The notes under the pieces were generated by a model. That model made no database searches. It worked only from the letters and a program-made list of their open reading frames with translations, and was not told the origin of the DNA. This document shows positions 18,204 to 26,992 of a stretch of DNA of 64,000 nt, piece by piece. The DNA is from Kitasatospora fiedleri. Its GTDB lineage: Bacteria > Actinomycetota > Actinomycetes > Streptomycetales > Streptomycetaceae. Location of the stretch: NCBI RefSeq assembly GCF_948472415.1, contig NZ_OX419519.1, positions 7,469,001-7,533,000 on the forward strand, read 5' to 3'. The number at the start of each line of letters is the position of its first letter. The first letter of the stretch is position 1. Both the position numbers and the translations under genes were made by a program.

Positions 18204-19121
18204 ATGAGCCACCCGCAGCCCCACGTCCCCGCCCACGGGCACGCCCACACCCCCGCCCACGGGCACGCCCCCGCTCACGAGCACGCCCACGCCCACCACC
18301 AGCACCCGGTCGAGGACGACGCCGGGCAGGCCGAGGTCCTCGACCTGGACGCCGAGGTGCTGGCCGAGCACCTCGCCGCGATCACCGACTGGCTGCCGCT
18401 GGACGCCGACCCGCGGCACGTCGTCGACCTCGGGGCCGGCACCGGCGCCGGCACCTTCGCGCTGCTGAGCCGCTTCCCCGAGGCCCGGGTCACCGCCGTC
18501 GACGCCTCGCCCGGCCACCTGCTGCGCCTGCGCGAGAAGGCGCACGCGCTGGGCCTGGCGGACCGGATCGCCACCGTGCAGGCCGACCTGGACGAGGCCG
18601 ACTGGCCCGAACTCGGCCGGCCCGACCTGGTCTGGGCGTCCGCCTCGATGCACCACCTGGCCGACCCCGGCCGGGCCCTGCGCCGCGTCCGCGAACTCCT
18701 CGCCCCGGACGGCGTGTTCGCCCTGGTCGAGCTGGCCGGCTTCCCGCGCTTCCTACCGCCGGACGCGCCCGCCGAGCGCCCCGGCCTGGAGGAGCGCTGC
18801 CAGCGCGCGACCGACCACTTCCACGCCGAGCACGTCCCGCACCGGGGCGCCGACTGGGGGCCGCTGCTGACCGCCGCCGGGTTCACCGTCACCGGCGAGC
18901 GCACCGTCACCGTCCACATCGACGCCACCGAGCACCCGTCCGTCGGCCGCTACGCCCTGGCCACCCTGCGCCGTATCCGCTCCGCCGCCGCCGAGGCGCT
19001 CGACCCCGCCGACCTGGCCGCCCTCGACCGGCTGACCGACGCCGACGGCCCGGACAGCGTCGCGCTGCGCGAGGACCTCGCGGTGCGCACCGAACGCCAG
19101 GTCTGGGCCGCCCGCCCCTGA
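18204..19121 (+). CDS. Class I SAM-dependent methyltransferase with His-rich N-terminus
   Basis: The protein has 305 residues. Motif I of the SAM pocket is VVDLGAGTGAGTFALL, followed by motif II VTAVDASPGHLLRL and the post-I region WASASMHHLADPGRAL, as in Methyltransf_11/12 proteins. The first ~35 residues are unusual: HGHAHTPAHGHAPAHEHAHA and neighbours give about a dozen histidines, a plausible metal-binding tail absent from ordinary family members. The substrate is unknown. The XRE-cupin regulator lies directly upstream. A metal link is inferred from composition only. Confidence 0.88.
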   Translation: MSHPQPHVPAHGHAHTPAHGHAPAHEHAHAHHQHPVEDDAGQAEVLDLDAEVLAEHLAAITDWLPLDADPRHVVDLGAGTGAGTFALLSRFPEARVTAVDASPGHLLRLREKAHALGLADRIATVQADLDEADWPELGRPDLVWASASMHHLADPGRALRRVRELLAPDGVFALVELAGFPRFLPPDAPAERPGLEERCQRATDHFHAEHVPHRGADWGPLLTAAGFTVTGERTVTVHIDATEHPSVGRYALATLRRIRSAAAEALDPADLAALDRLTDADGPDSVALREDLAVRTERQVWAARP

Positions 19122-19177
19122 CGCCCACCTCGCCGAGGCCGACCGCCGGGCACCGGGCGCCCCGCGAGTCCGGTGCT

Positions 19178-19873
19178 TCAGACCCGGCGCCGCTCGTATA
19201 GGGCGCGGCCGATCCGGCGGCCCAGCAGCAGGTGGGCCAGCAGGGCGCCGAGCGTGTTCAGCAGGACGTCGTCCACGTCGAACGCCCGGCCCTCCACCAG
19301 CAGGCCCTGCGCCGTCTCGACCGTGACCATCACCAGCGCGGTCAGCGCGGTCGCCGCCAGCACGCTGCGCAGTCGGGGGAAGAGCACCGGCAGCAGCACT
19401 CCGAACGGCGCGCCCAGCAGGATGTTCCCGCCCACCTGCTGGGCGGCGGCCCGGACGGCGGGCTGGTCCAGGTAGCCGCGCAGCGAGGCGCCGAGGTGGA
19501 AGTTGGGGTGCACCAGGTTCCGGGCGCCGGGTTCCGGCACCAGCGTCACCCGGGCCAGCGCGACCGCGAACACCACGGTCAGCACCAGCCCCGCCAGCAG
19601 GATCAGCCACCGGGCCAGGACGGAGAACGGTCCGCGCCGCTCCATGAAAGCCGGCCGGGTCCGCTCGGCCCGCCGGACGCCCGCGTCCCCGGGGGCGGCC
19701 GGGACGTCCCCGGACGCCGCCGGGGCGCTCCCGGGCTTCCGGGTCCGCCAGCGCTTCCAGTCCCACGACGAGGACCGGCCGCCCACCGGTTCCACGTCCA
19801 CGGCCGGTGCCTCCTGCTGCCCGGCACCCGCCGAAGTGGCCCGCACTCTGCCCACTGTCGAGGCCCTCCCCAT
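19178..19873 (-). CDS. VanZ-family membrane protein
   Basis: The 231-residue form starts at ATG 19873. The C-terminal 155 residues hold four membrane segments and the VanZ core (VGGNILLGAPFGVLLP, VETAQGLLVEGRAFDVDDVL, LNTLGALLAHLL). The first ~75 residues are hydrophilic and low in complexity, so translation could instead begin at ATG 19645 (MERRGPFSVLARWL), although that start lacks a clear ribosome-binding site. Most actinomycete VanZ-like proteins are unrelated to glycopeptide resistance, and no van cluster is present. Confidence 0.85.
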   Translation of the reverse strand: MGRASTVGRVRATSAGAGQQEAPAVDVEPVGGRSSSWDWKRWRTRKPGSAPAASGDVPAAPGDAGVRRAERTRPAFMERRGPFSVLARWLILLAGLVLTVVFAVALARVTLVPEPGARNLVHPNFHLGASLRGYLDQPAVRAAAQQVGGNILLGAPFGVLLPVLFPRLRSVLAATALTALVMVTVETAQGLLVEGRAFDVDDVLLNTLGALLAHLLLGRRIGRALYERRRV

Positions 19874-20004
19874 TCCCGCGTTCCGCTCCCTGTTCCCCGT
19901 GCCCCCGCCGAATACCCCGTGGCAGCGCTCCCATGCCGCGCCGACCGGCGCGGACCGGCGCGGGCCGGTGGCCTCCGGCCGGGCGGTGCGGCAGACTCGT
20001 CCGC

Positions 20005-20385
20005 ATGGTTTCCCTGGTGCAGAACGTGGCGATCGACTGTGCGGACGCCTACCGGCTGGCCCGGTTCTGGGGCGCGGTGACGGGCCGCCCGGTCGACCCG
20101 GACTGCCGGCCGGGCGACCGCGAGACGCAGGTGACCCTGGCCGACGGGCTGGTGCTCTACTTCCACCAGGTGCCCGAGGCCAAGACGGTCAAGAACCGGG
20201 TCCACCTCTGCCTGCGTCCCGAGACCACCCGCGACGCGGAGGCGGAACGCCTGCTGGCCCTCGGCGCCGCCCTGGTCGCCGACCGCCGCGACGCCGACGG
20301 CACCGGCTGGGTGGTGCTGGCCGACCCGGAGGGCAACGAGTTCTGCGTCCTGCGCGGCACCGCCGAACGGGCCCCCGCCCACTGA
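20005..20385 (+). CDS. VOC-family (glyoxalase-like) protein
   Basis: This 126-residue protein starts at ATG 20005. The fold signature is visible: QNVAIDCADAYRLARFWGAV at the start of the first beta-alpha-beta-beta-beta module, KNRVHLCLRP opening the second, and WVVLADPEGNEFCVL at the end. Small VOC proteins of this kind include dioxygenases, lyases and resistance proteins that bind a metal, but the substrate here cannot be told. It is followed by a strong bidirectional terminator. Confidence 0.88.
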   Translation: MVSLVQNVAIDCADAYRLARFWGAVTGRPVDPDCRPGDRETQVTLADGLVLYFHQVPEAKTVKNRVHLCLRPETTRDAEAERLLALGAALVADRRDADGTGWVVLADPEGNEFCVLRGTAERAPAH

Positions 20386-20426
20386 CCCGACGCAAGGCGC
20401 AGGGCGCAACGCGTAAGGCAGACGGC

Positions 20427-20466
20427 GGCGGCCGCCCCCTCCCGCACGGAGGGGGCGGCCGCCTTT
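20427..20466. terminator. Strong bidirectional terminator
   Basis: Perfect 16-base arms (20427-20442 and 20448-20463) with a 5-base loop CGCAC are followed by TTT. It lies between the convergent VOC gene and the beta-helix lectin gene. Confidence 0.92.
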
Positions 20467-20491
20467 CCGGTGGGGGCCGGGTCCGGGGGGC

Positions 20492-22669
20492 TTACGGGTA
20501 GGCCACCAGGTTCGCCACGTTGGTGGACGAGTTGGACGGTCCGCCGGTGGAGTTGATGACGTGGGCGATGGTGCCGGTGCCGCCGAGCGAGACGGTCACC
20601 ATGTCGTGGAAGCGGACGGTGGAGCGGTTCGGGACCTCGAAGGAGTGCTCCTCGACCACGGACGGGTTGACGTTGAAGTAGGCGTAGGAGCCCAGGCCCC
20701 AGGCCTCGTGGTTGGTCACCGAGTCGGCGACCTTGTAGGCCGGGTAACCGCGGGTGGAGCCGTTCGTCCAGGCGGCCTGGTTCGGCGGGTCGTACGGCAG
20801 CTCGTTCTGGAAGAAGTACGTCCGGCCGTTGTTGCCGTTCCAGATCACCTGGGTCTGCTGGTAGTGCTCGACGAACAGCCCGTACATGGTGACGTTGTTG
20901 CCGTTGACGACCAGCCCGTTGGCGGCCGTGTTGCTGGTCCAGCCGACGCCGCTGCCGTGGTCCGCGCGCCACAGCCACATGTGGTCGCCGATCACGTTGT
21001 TGGAGTTGACCACCAGCGACTGGGTGGCCTTGCCGACGCCCGCGCCGCCGATCCGGAAGAAGACGTCGTGCAGCGAGGTCGGGTCGGCCGAGTGGTCGGC
21101 GGCGGAGCCGGCCGCGCCGAGCTGCATCAGCACCGGCGAGTTGACCGTCCCGGCGTCGATCAGCAGGCCGGCCAGCTTCACGCCGTTCACGTCGGCGACG
21201 TTGACGGCGGTGATGCCGTTGTCCGGGACGAGGGTGGCCAGGCCCAGGCCGAGCACCACGGTGTCGGCGCGGTTGATGTTCAGGGTCTGGTTCAGGTGGT
21301 AGACGCCCGGCGTGAACAGCAGGTTCTTGCCCTGCGCCAGCGCCGAGTTGATGTCGGCCGCGCTCGCGCCCGGCTTGACGATGAAGAACTGGTCGATCGG
21401 CAGCGAGCTGCCCTGCTGCGCGCCGCCCGCCCAGCTGGTGCCGGAGGTGTTGGAGCGCAGCGCCGGGACGAACACCTTGTACGCGCCCGCGGAGTCCACG
21501 TACAGGAAGGGCTTCTCGCGCACCACCGGGGTCTGGTTGACCGTGGTGTAGGGCGGGTTGGGGAAGGAGTTGGCGGGCGCGTTGACGTCGCCGACGAACA
21601 CCATGTTCCAGTTGGAGCCGGTCCAGCTGCCCCACTGCGCGTTGCGCGACAGCCACTGCTGCTGGGAGCCGGAGCGGACCTGGCCGTCGATCTTCGAGTC
21701 GGCGATGAAGCCGCCCGAGGACCAGCCGCCGTCGTCCAGTTGCAGGTTGCCGCGCACGTGCATCCGGCGGTAGGGCGCGGCCTGGGAGACCGCCCAGCGG
21801 TCGGTGCCGCCGGTCGGGTTGACCGAGAGGTTCTCGGCGGAGCGCCAGAAGTTCTGCGTCGCGTTGCCCTGGAACCAGTCCGCCTCGGCGTGCACCGCGC
21901 CGTTGATGGTGACGTCGTCGGGGGACAGGCCCAGGCCCGCGACCTGGGTGTAGAAGCCGACGTTGGCGTCCACGTTGTAGCTGCCCGGCTTGAACAGCAG
22001 GGCCTGGCGCTGGCTGCCGAACTGGTTGCTCTCCTGCTGGGAGAAGACCGCGTTCAGCTTGGCCTGGATGGTCGCGGCGGGCGTCGACGGGTCGAAGACG
22101 GCCACGTTTGGCCCGAAGTCGGGCGTGCCGGGCGGGTTCGTGACGGTGCTCCCGAAGGTGAAGGACTGCGCGGCGGAGCCGTTGCAGGTGTACTGCTGCA
22201 ACTGCACCGCGTCGGCGGTGGAGGCGCTCGGCACGTCCAGGCACTTGCCGCTGTTGCGGTTGACGAAGTGGTAGGCGCCGCTCGCCTCGGCGACCGCCTG
22301 CCACTGCTGGTTCAGGCCGCCGCTGTACGTCCACAGCTGGATCTTGGCGGCGTCCGCGGTGGAGACGTCGGTGACGTCCAGCGCCTTCGAGGTGTCGTTC
22401 TGGTTGTTGATCCGGACGTAGCCGTTGCCGAGGTCCTGGACCTGCCACTGCTGGGCGGTGGTCCCGTTGCAGGCGTACTGCTGGACGGCGGTGCCGTTGG
22501 CGGTGGCCGCCGCGGCGGCGTCCACGCACTTGCCGGAGTTCTGCGCCACCAGGGTGGTCGCCCCGGTCGGGACGGCGGCCAGCGCGGCGGGGGCGGGGGC
22601 CAGCAGCACCGCGGAGGAGGCGAGCAGGCCGGCGGTCGCGGCGAGCGGGAGGATTCTGTTGCTGCGCAA
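20492..22669 (-). CDS. Secreted ricin-lectin / beta-helix glycoside hydrolase-like protein
   Basis: The 725-residue protein starts at TTG 22669; AAAGGAG nine bases upstream decides this start. A signal peptide (RILPLAATAGLLASSAVLL, ending ALAA) is followed by a ricin-B lectin domain at about residues 38-165 with QxW-type repeats (TAQQWQV, LNQQWQAV, AQSFTF). The rest is a Pectate_lyase_3-like right-handed beta-helix in two halves (VAVFDPSTPAATIQAKL; LYVDSAGAYKVFVPAL), resembling GH55 or related hydrolases. Homologues have been labelled adenylyl cyclase, which the sequence does not support. It lies 32 bp downstream of the chitinase and probably shares its transcript, suggesting fungal-wall or chitin-associated glucan breakdown (inferred). 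Confidence 0.82.
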   Translation of the reverse strand: MRSNRILPLAATAGLLASSAVLLAPAPAALAAVPTGATTLVAQNSGKCVDAAAAATANGTAVQQYACNGTTAQQWQVQDLGNGYVRINNQNDTSKALDVTDVSTADAAKIQLWTYSGGLNQQWQAVAEASGAYHFVNRNSGKCLDVPSASTADAVQLQQYTCNGSAAQSFTFGSTVTNPPGTPDFGPNVAVFDPSTPAATIQAKLNAVFSQQESNQFGSQRQALLFKPGSYNVDANVGFYTQVAGLGLSPDDVTINGAVHAEADWFQGNATQNFWRSAENLSVNPTGGTDRWAVSQAAPYRRMHVRGNLQLDDGGWSSGGFIADSKIDGQVRSGSQQQWLSRNAQWGSWTGSNWNMVFVGDVNAPANSFPNPPYTTVNQTPVVREKPFLYVDSAGAYKVFVPALRSNTSGTSWAGGAQQGSSLPIDQFFIVKPGASAADINSALAQGKNLLFTPGVYHLNQTLNINRADTVVLGLGLATLVPDNGITAVNVADVNGVKLAGLLIDAGTVNSPVLMQLGAAGSAADHSADPTSLHDVFFRIGGAGVGKATQSLVVNSNNVIGDHMWLWRADHGSGVGWTSNTAANGLVVNGNNVTMYGLFVEHYQQTQVIWNGNNGRTYFFQNELPYDPPNQAAWTNGSTRGYPAYKVADSVTNHEAWGLGSYAYFNVNPSVVEEHSFEVPNRSTVRFHDMVTVSLGGTGTIAHVINSTGGPSNSSTNVANLVAYP

Positions 22670-22701
22670 GGGGGTTGCTCCTTTCTCGGGCCGACGGGCG
22701 A

Positions 22702-24189
22702 TCAGGCGGGCAGGTTCCACTGCTGGTTGGCGCCGCCGAAGCAGTCCCAGATCTGGAGCCGGGTGCCGTTCGCGGAGGACGGGCCGGTGGCGTCCAGGCA
22801 GCGGCCGGAGGCCGGGTTCACCAGCGTCTTGTTGGACTGCGCCTGCCACTGCTGGGCGGCGGTGCCGTTGCAGTCGTACAGCTGGGCCTGGGTGCCGTTG
22901 GCGGTGCCGCCCGAGGTGAGGTCGAGGCACTTGCCGAGCGCCCGGACGGTGCCGTCGGTGCCCACCGTCCACTGCTGGGCGGTGGTGCCGTTGCAGTCGT
23001 AGAGCTGCACGGCGGTGCCGTTGGCTGAACTGGCGGCCGCGACGTCCACGCACTTGCCGCCGTAGCCGGTGATCCGGCCGGTGCGGCCGCCGGTCGGCGG
23101 GGTGGTGGTGCCGCCGCCGGTGATCGCGTTGAAGGTCTTGGAGAACTGGTACGCCGACTGCGGGGTGCCGCTGCAGCTGTCGGAGAGCGTGCCGCTGCTG
23201 GCGCACGCCTTGTCGCGGCCGATCGCCCAGAAGGCCAGCAACTGGATGCCCTTGGACGCGGCGAAGGACTCCAGGGTCTGCGCGTTGGCGGTGGTGAACA
23301 CCTCGGCGGTGGTGTCGTTGACCCCGATCATCGGGGTGTTGCCCTCCATCGCCCACAGCTGGTCGGAGGTCTTGGACGTCCAGATCTGGCCGAGCTGGGT
23401 GTGCAGGCCGTTGGCGGCGCTGATCGCGGCCTGGCCCATGTCCATGGCCGGGCCGTAGTCCATCGTCATGATGTTGACCGCGTTGACGGTCAGGCCGCGG
23501 CTCTTCGCGTTGTTCAGCAGGCTGATCGAGTTGGATTCGAGACCCGAAGGGCTGACCGGCAGCGTGTAGTTGACGTCCAGCCGCTTGCCCGCGGCCGCCT
23601 GGGCCTGCTGGAGCTGGGCCAGCGCCTGGTTGCGGCGGTCGTTGGCGGTGGTGTCGTTCAGCGCGCCGCCCTCGATGTCCAGGTCGATCCTGGTCAGGTT
23701 GAGCGCGTCCACCACCCGCTTGTACTGGGCCTGGAGGCTGGAGACGCTGGTGCACGCCTGGCCCAGCTCGGTGCCGGAGGCGCCGCCGAAGCTGGCGATC
23801 ACGTCGCCGCCGGCGGCCCGGTGCGCGTTGATCGCATTGGTCCAACCGGCGTCCGTGATCGAGGTGTTGCCGTTGAACGTGGCGTTGCAGCTGCCGTCGC
23901 TGATCACGAAGGCGAGGGTCACGTACTTCAGCCCGCCGCTGTTGCGGGCGTCCGCCAGCGTGTTCGGCGAGTTCCAGGTCTCCAGGTACGGCGCGGCGTA
24001 GTGCGCCGGGAAGCCCGGACCGGCGTTGGCCGCGGCCGAGGCCGGGCCGGCACCGGCCACCAGCAGGCCGGCGACGGTGGCGGGCAGCGCGACGGCGGCG
24101 GCGACGGCCCGGAGGCGGGTGCCGGTGCGGCTGTCGGTGCGACCGTCGGTGTGGCCTTCGGTGCGGGGGCGCAGACGGGTGCGGATCAA
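22702..24189 (-). CDS. GH18 chitinase with ricin-type lectin domain
   Basis: The protein has 495 residues. The signal peptide (arginine-rich start, then VAAAVALPATVAGLLVAG, ending ASA-A) indicates export. The GH18 barrel shows the catalytic DxDxE as RIDLDIEGG and the substrate-binding MTMDYGPAMDM. A TPPTGG linker leads to a C-terminal ricin-B domain with three QQW repeats (TAQQWTV, AAQQWQA, ANQQWNL). It should cleave beta-1,4-GlcNAc polymers outside the cell. Upstream lie a DasR-like element (24334-24345) and a separate inverted repeat (24212-24236). The beta-helix gene follows after 32 bp. Confidence 0.93.
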   Translation of the reverse strand: MIRTRLRPRTEGHTDGRTDSRTGTRLRAVAAAVALPATVAGLLVAGAGPASAAANAGPGFPAHYAAPYLETWNSPNTLADARNSGGLKYVTLAFVISDGSCNATFNGNTSITDAGWTNAINAHRAAGGDVIASFGGASGTELGQACTSVSSLQAQYKRVVDALNLTRIDLDIEGGALNDTTANDRRNQALAQLQQAQAAAGKRLDVNYTLPVSPSGLESNSISLLNNAKSRGLTVNAVNIMTMDYGPAMDMGQAAISAANGLHTQLGQIWTSKTSDQLWAMEGNTPMIGVNDTTAEVFTTANAQTLESFAASKGIQLLAFWAIGRDKACASSGTLSDSCSGTPQSAYQFSKTFNAITGGGTTTPPTGGRTGRITGYGGKCVDVAAASSANGTAVQLYDCNGTTAQQWTVGTDGTVRALGKCLDLTSGGTANGTQAQLYDCNGTAAQQWQAQSNKTLVNPASGRCLDATGPSSANGTRLQIWDCFGGANQQWNLPA

Positions 24190-24211
24190 GGCGGCTCCTC
24201 GTGGGGGAGTA

Positions 24212-24236
24212 CGTTCACTCGTTCAGTTAGTGAACG
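24212..24236. promoter_or_regulatory. Inverted repeat CGTTCACT-N9-AGTGAACG
   Basis: Perfect 8-base arms at 24212-24219 and 24229-24236 lie 23-47 bp upstream of the chitinase ATG, where a repressor could block transcription. The cognate protein is not known. Confidence 0.55.
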
Positions 24237-24333
24237 CGAAGCGATGCCTGAGGGAGCGTCCGGAGCGGTCCGGGCAGGGCGGATCATCCCCTGAGGGGGA
24301 ATCAGTGGTGGTGGCCAGCAGCCCTGCCGGCTT

Positions 24334-24345
24334 TGGTCTGGACCT
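24334..24345. promoter_or_regulatory. DasR-like / chitinase-type site TGGTCTGGACCT
   Basis: TGGTCTGGACCT closely matches the direct-repeat motif of Streptomyces chitinase promoters and the DasR element core TGGTCTAGACCA. It lies about 145 bp upstream of the chitinase start. DasR is the known GlcNAc-responsive GntR regulator of chitin use. Only one copy is seen. Confidence 0.55.
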
Positions 24346-24577
24346 TTTTCAAGACGTGAAGTTAGGGGGGTCTGCGCGGCCACGTCAACCCCCGTGCGTA
24401 CAGGACTCGAAGACCGTGCACGGAGCGGCCCGGTGTGGACCGCCGCGCCGGGACGTGCCCAGTTGTGTTTGTTAACAGATGAAAATCGCCCGGGACGACG
24501 GCACCGGCCGCCCGCCGCCGGTGAGGAACGGGAGGCACCCGCCACGGCCGGGGACTTCGACCGGCAGGTCATCGCAG

Positions 24578-24623
24578 AGTTCCGGGCGGATGGTGGGAAG
24601 AGTTCCGGGCGGACGGTGGGAAG
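24578..24623. repeat. 23-bp tandem repeat, two copies
   Basis: Units 24578-24600 and 24601-24623 (AGTTCCGGGCGGAYGGTGGG plus AAG) differ at one base (T or C). They lie downstream of the kinase stop and have no recognised role. Confidence 0.75.
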
Positions 24624-24662
24624 GCCGACGGGCGCGGCGGGGCTCGGCGGCGGGCGCGGCGG

Positions 24663-26813
24663 TCAGCGGCTCCAGTGGGGCGGGACGCGGTTGAGGAGCA
24701 GGCTGCGGTGTTCCGCCAGTGTCATCGGGCGGGGCCGGAGCAGCGCCCCGGCGGTGGTGGTGTCTCCGGCGGCGGTGAGGGCCGCCGCGGCTGCCGCGAC
24801 GGTCGGCGGGGCCAGGCGGCCGACCTCGTGCAGCAGGACCTCCAGGCGGCCGTGCTGGCCCGCCCGCCGGAAACCGGCGACCAGCGCGGGCAGTTCCGAC
24901 GGCGCCCGTACCGCCCCGGCCCGCCGGACCACCTGCCCCGCGACCTCGAACTGCCCGGTGGCGTGGAACGCCGCGACCACCGCGCCCAGTTCGGCGGCCG
25001 GCCAGGCCCGCGCGACTGCCGCCACCAGGTCGTCCGGCGAGATCCCCGAGTGCCGGAGCCGGTGCAGCGTCGGCAGCCACTCCGCCCGGAACCGGTCCTC
25101 GCCCGGGGGCTGGGCCCGGACCCAGTCGAGGAACGCCGCCTCGTCCGCGATCCCCGCCCCGGTGAGCGCGGCCACCGCCGCGACGACCGCCGCGAACGGG
25201 GGGACGTTCGGCCCGGCCGGGGGCGGGTCCGCCCGGCGGGCCGCGACGGCGCGCATCCGGTGGGCGAACCGGGCGAACAGCTCCGCGCGGGCCGCGCTGA
25301 TCGGGATGCCCGGCGGGGTGCGGCGGGTCGGTGCCGGGGGCAGCAGTTCGGGTGCGCGGCTCTCCAGGGCGGCGGTCAGCATGGTGAGCCGGAGCTGCTG
25401 CCCGGCCGCGCGGAGCCCGGCGAGCAGCGCCGGGAACTCGGCGCTCTCCCGGTGGTCGGGGAGGCTGCGGGTGATCTCGTTGGCGAGGCGCGGCAGCCGG
25501 GCGCTCTCGTAGGTGGCCAGCAGCGCGCCCAGCTCCGCCGCCGGCCAGGCCCGGGCCACGGCGTTCGCCCAGGCGGTGGACTGGTAGCCGCGACCGTGCC
25601 GGGCCAGCATCCGTTCGGGCGGCGGGAGTTGCCCAGCGGCGTGCAGGGCGCTGATCCAGTCGACGTACACCGACTCCGTGGCGTGCGGCCCCGGGTCCGG
25701 GAGGGGCGAGGACGGGAGGGGCGAGGACGGGAGGGGGATGGTCGTCGGAGCGGTCGGAGCGGTCGGAGCGGGCTGGGGCAGGCGGACGGTGGCGGCCGTC
25801 GGTGGGGCGGGCGTCGTCGGCCCGGGGGCGGGCAGCGGCGCGGTGACCGCCGTCGGCGCGGCGAGCGGCACGGGCGGTACGGGCGGCGAGGACGGCACAG
25901 CCGGCACGGGCTGGGGCGTCAGCCGGACGGTGTCGTGCCCGGACGGGAAGTGGACGGCGGTGGCGGGTGCGGCGGGCGTGGTGGGGACGGTGGGCGCGGG
26001 GTCGAGGTGGCGGAGGCGGTCGGCGACCTCGGCGGCGGAGCGGGGGCGGGCGTCCGGGTCCTTGGCGAGCAGGTCGAGGACCAGGCGGTCGAGCGCGGGC
26101 GGGACGGGACGGGGCGCCTCGCCGCCGGGCGGTCGGGGCGGCTCGGAGAGGTGGCGCACCATCAGCCGGACCGGGTCTCCCGTACCGAACGGCGGTCGGC
26201 CGGTGAGCAGTTCGAACAGGACGCAGCCGAGGGCGTACAGGTCTCCGCGGTGGTCGCCGGAACGGCCGTGGAAGCGTTCCGGCGGCAGGTACGCCAAGGT
26301 GCCCATCACCCGGCTGTGGGTGTCGGACCGGCCCTCGCGGTGCTTGGCGATGCCGAAGTCGAGGATCTTCAGCCGTCCGGTCCGGTCCAGGAACAGGTTG
26401 GCCGGCTTGAGGTCCCGGTGGATCACCTGCGCGGTGTGCGCGAAGGCGAGCGCGTCGCAGAGCTGGAGCGCCCAGTCCACGGCCTCGGCGACCGGCGGCG
26501 GCCCGTCCGCGCGGAGCCGGACGGCCAGGTCGGTGCCGGTGAGCAGCTCCATCACCAGGTAGACCGTGCCGTCGGGCTCCCGGCCCAGGTCGTGGACGGT
26601 GACGATGCCGGGGTGGCCGAGCCCGGCGGCGAGCCGGGCCTCGTTGAGGAACAGGTCGGTGCCGCGCGGGTCGTGCAGGTCGGTGTGCAGCAGCTTGACG
26701 GCGATCCGGCGCCGTAGCGCGACGTCCCACCCGTGCCAGACCTGGCCCATCCCGCCGCGCCCGATCAGCTCGTCCAGACGGTAGCGCGCGGCGAGCACGC
26801 GTCCTGCGGCCAA
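24663..26813 (-). CDS. Soluble Ser/Thr protein kinase with duplicated C-terminal module
   Basis: The 716-residue protein starts at TTG 26813, five bases after GGAGG. A Hanks-type kinase domain fills about residues 9-275: P-loop LIGRGGMGQVWHGW, Lys in RIAVKLL, catalytic HRDLKPANL, DFGIAKH, and APE-like PPERFHG. A Pro/Ala/Thr-rich linker (about 276-400) follows, without a membrane segment, so the enzyme is cytosolic unlike PknB. The C-terminal ~300 residues hold two related helical copies, both with VARAWPAAELGA, followed by FPALLAGLRAAGQ or LPALVAGFRRAGQ. They look like a duplicated repeat domain for protein binding. The partner and signal are unknown. Confidence 0.9.
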   Translation of the reverse strand: MAAGRVLAARYRLDELIGRGGMGQVWHGWDVALRRRIAVKLLHTDLHDPRGTDLFLNEARLAAGLGHPGIVTVHDLGREPDGTVYLVMELLTGTDLAVRLRADGPPPVAEAVDWALQLCDALAFAHTAQVIHRDLKPANLFLDRTGRLKILDFGIAKHREGRSDTHSRVMGTLAYLPPERFHGRSGDHRGDLYALGCVLFELLTGRPPFGTGDPVRLMVRHLSEPPRPPGGEAPRPVPPALDRLVLDLLAKDPDARPRSAAEVADRLRHLDPAPTVPTTPAAPATAVHFPSGHDTVRLTPQPVPAVPSSPPVPPVPLAAPTAVTAPLPAPGPTTPAPPTAATVRLPQPAPTAPTAPTTIPLPSSPLPSSPLPDPGPHATESVYVDWISALHAAGQLPPPERMLARHGRGYQSTAWANAVARAWPAAELGALLATYESARLPRLANEITRSLPDHRESAEFPALLAGLRAAGQQLRLTMLTAALESRAPELLPPAPTRRTPPGIPISAARAELFARFAHRMRAVAARRADPPPAGPNVPPFAAVVAAVAALTGAGIADEAAFLDWVRAQPPGEDRFRAEWLPTLHRLRHSGISPDDLVAAVARAWPAAELGAVVAAFHATGQFEVAGQVVRRAGAVRAPSELPALVAGFRRAGQHGRLEVLLHEVGRLAPPTVAAAAAALTAAGDTTTAGALLRPRPMTLAEHRSLLLNRVPPHWSR

Positions 26814-26992
26814 GGCTGCCTCCCCGGTCTCCCCGACCGGGCCGCGCCGGGGCGTGGTGCGGGCCGCCGGGGCCGGTCTGCCCGGGAATCTACCAGCCCG
26901 CCGCGGCCCGGGGCCGCCCGCGCGGGAACGGGCAGCGGCCTCCCCGGCGGGGGCGGAGCGGCGCTGTGGGCGGGGCCTGCTTGAATGCGCGG

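Larger units (their letters stand above)
24190..24662 (-). promoter_or_regulatory. Chitinase upstream region
   Basis: This 473-bp gap between the kinase stop and the chitinase start has no convincing gene. It holds the chitinase promoter with two candidate operators (listed separately) and, at its far end, a 23-bp tandem repeat. GAGGAGCC just before the chitinase start supplies the ribosome-binding site. Confidence 0.6.

Noticed and set aside
19178..19873. Glycopeptide (teicoplanin) resistance through VanZ
   Set aside because: No vanHAX or regulator genes are present, and VanZ-like proteins are widespread with other or unknown roles.
20492..22669. Adenylyl cyclase
   Set aside because: This label is attached to some homologues, but the sequence is a ricin lectin plus beta-helix with a signal peptide and no cyclase motif.
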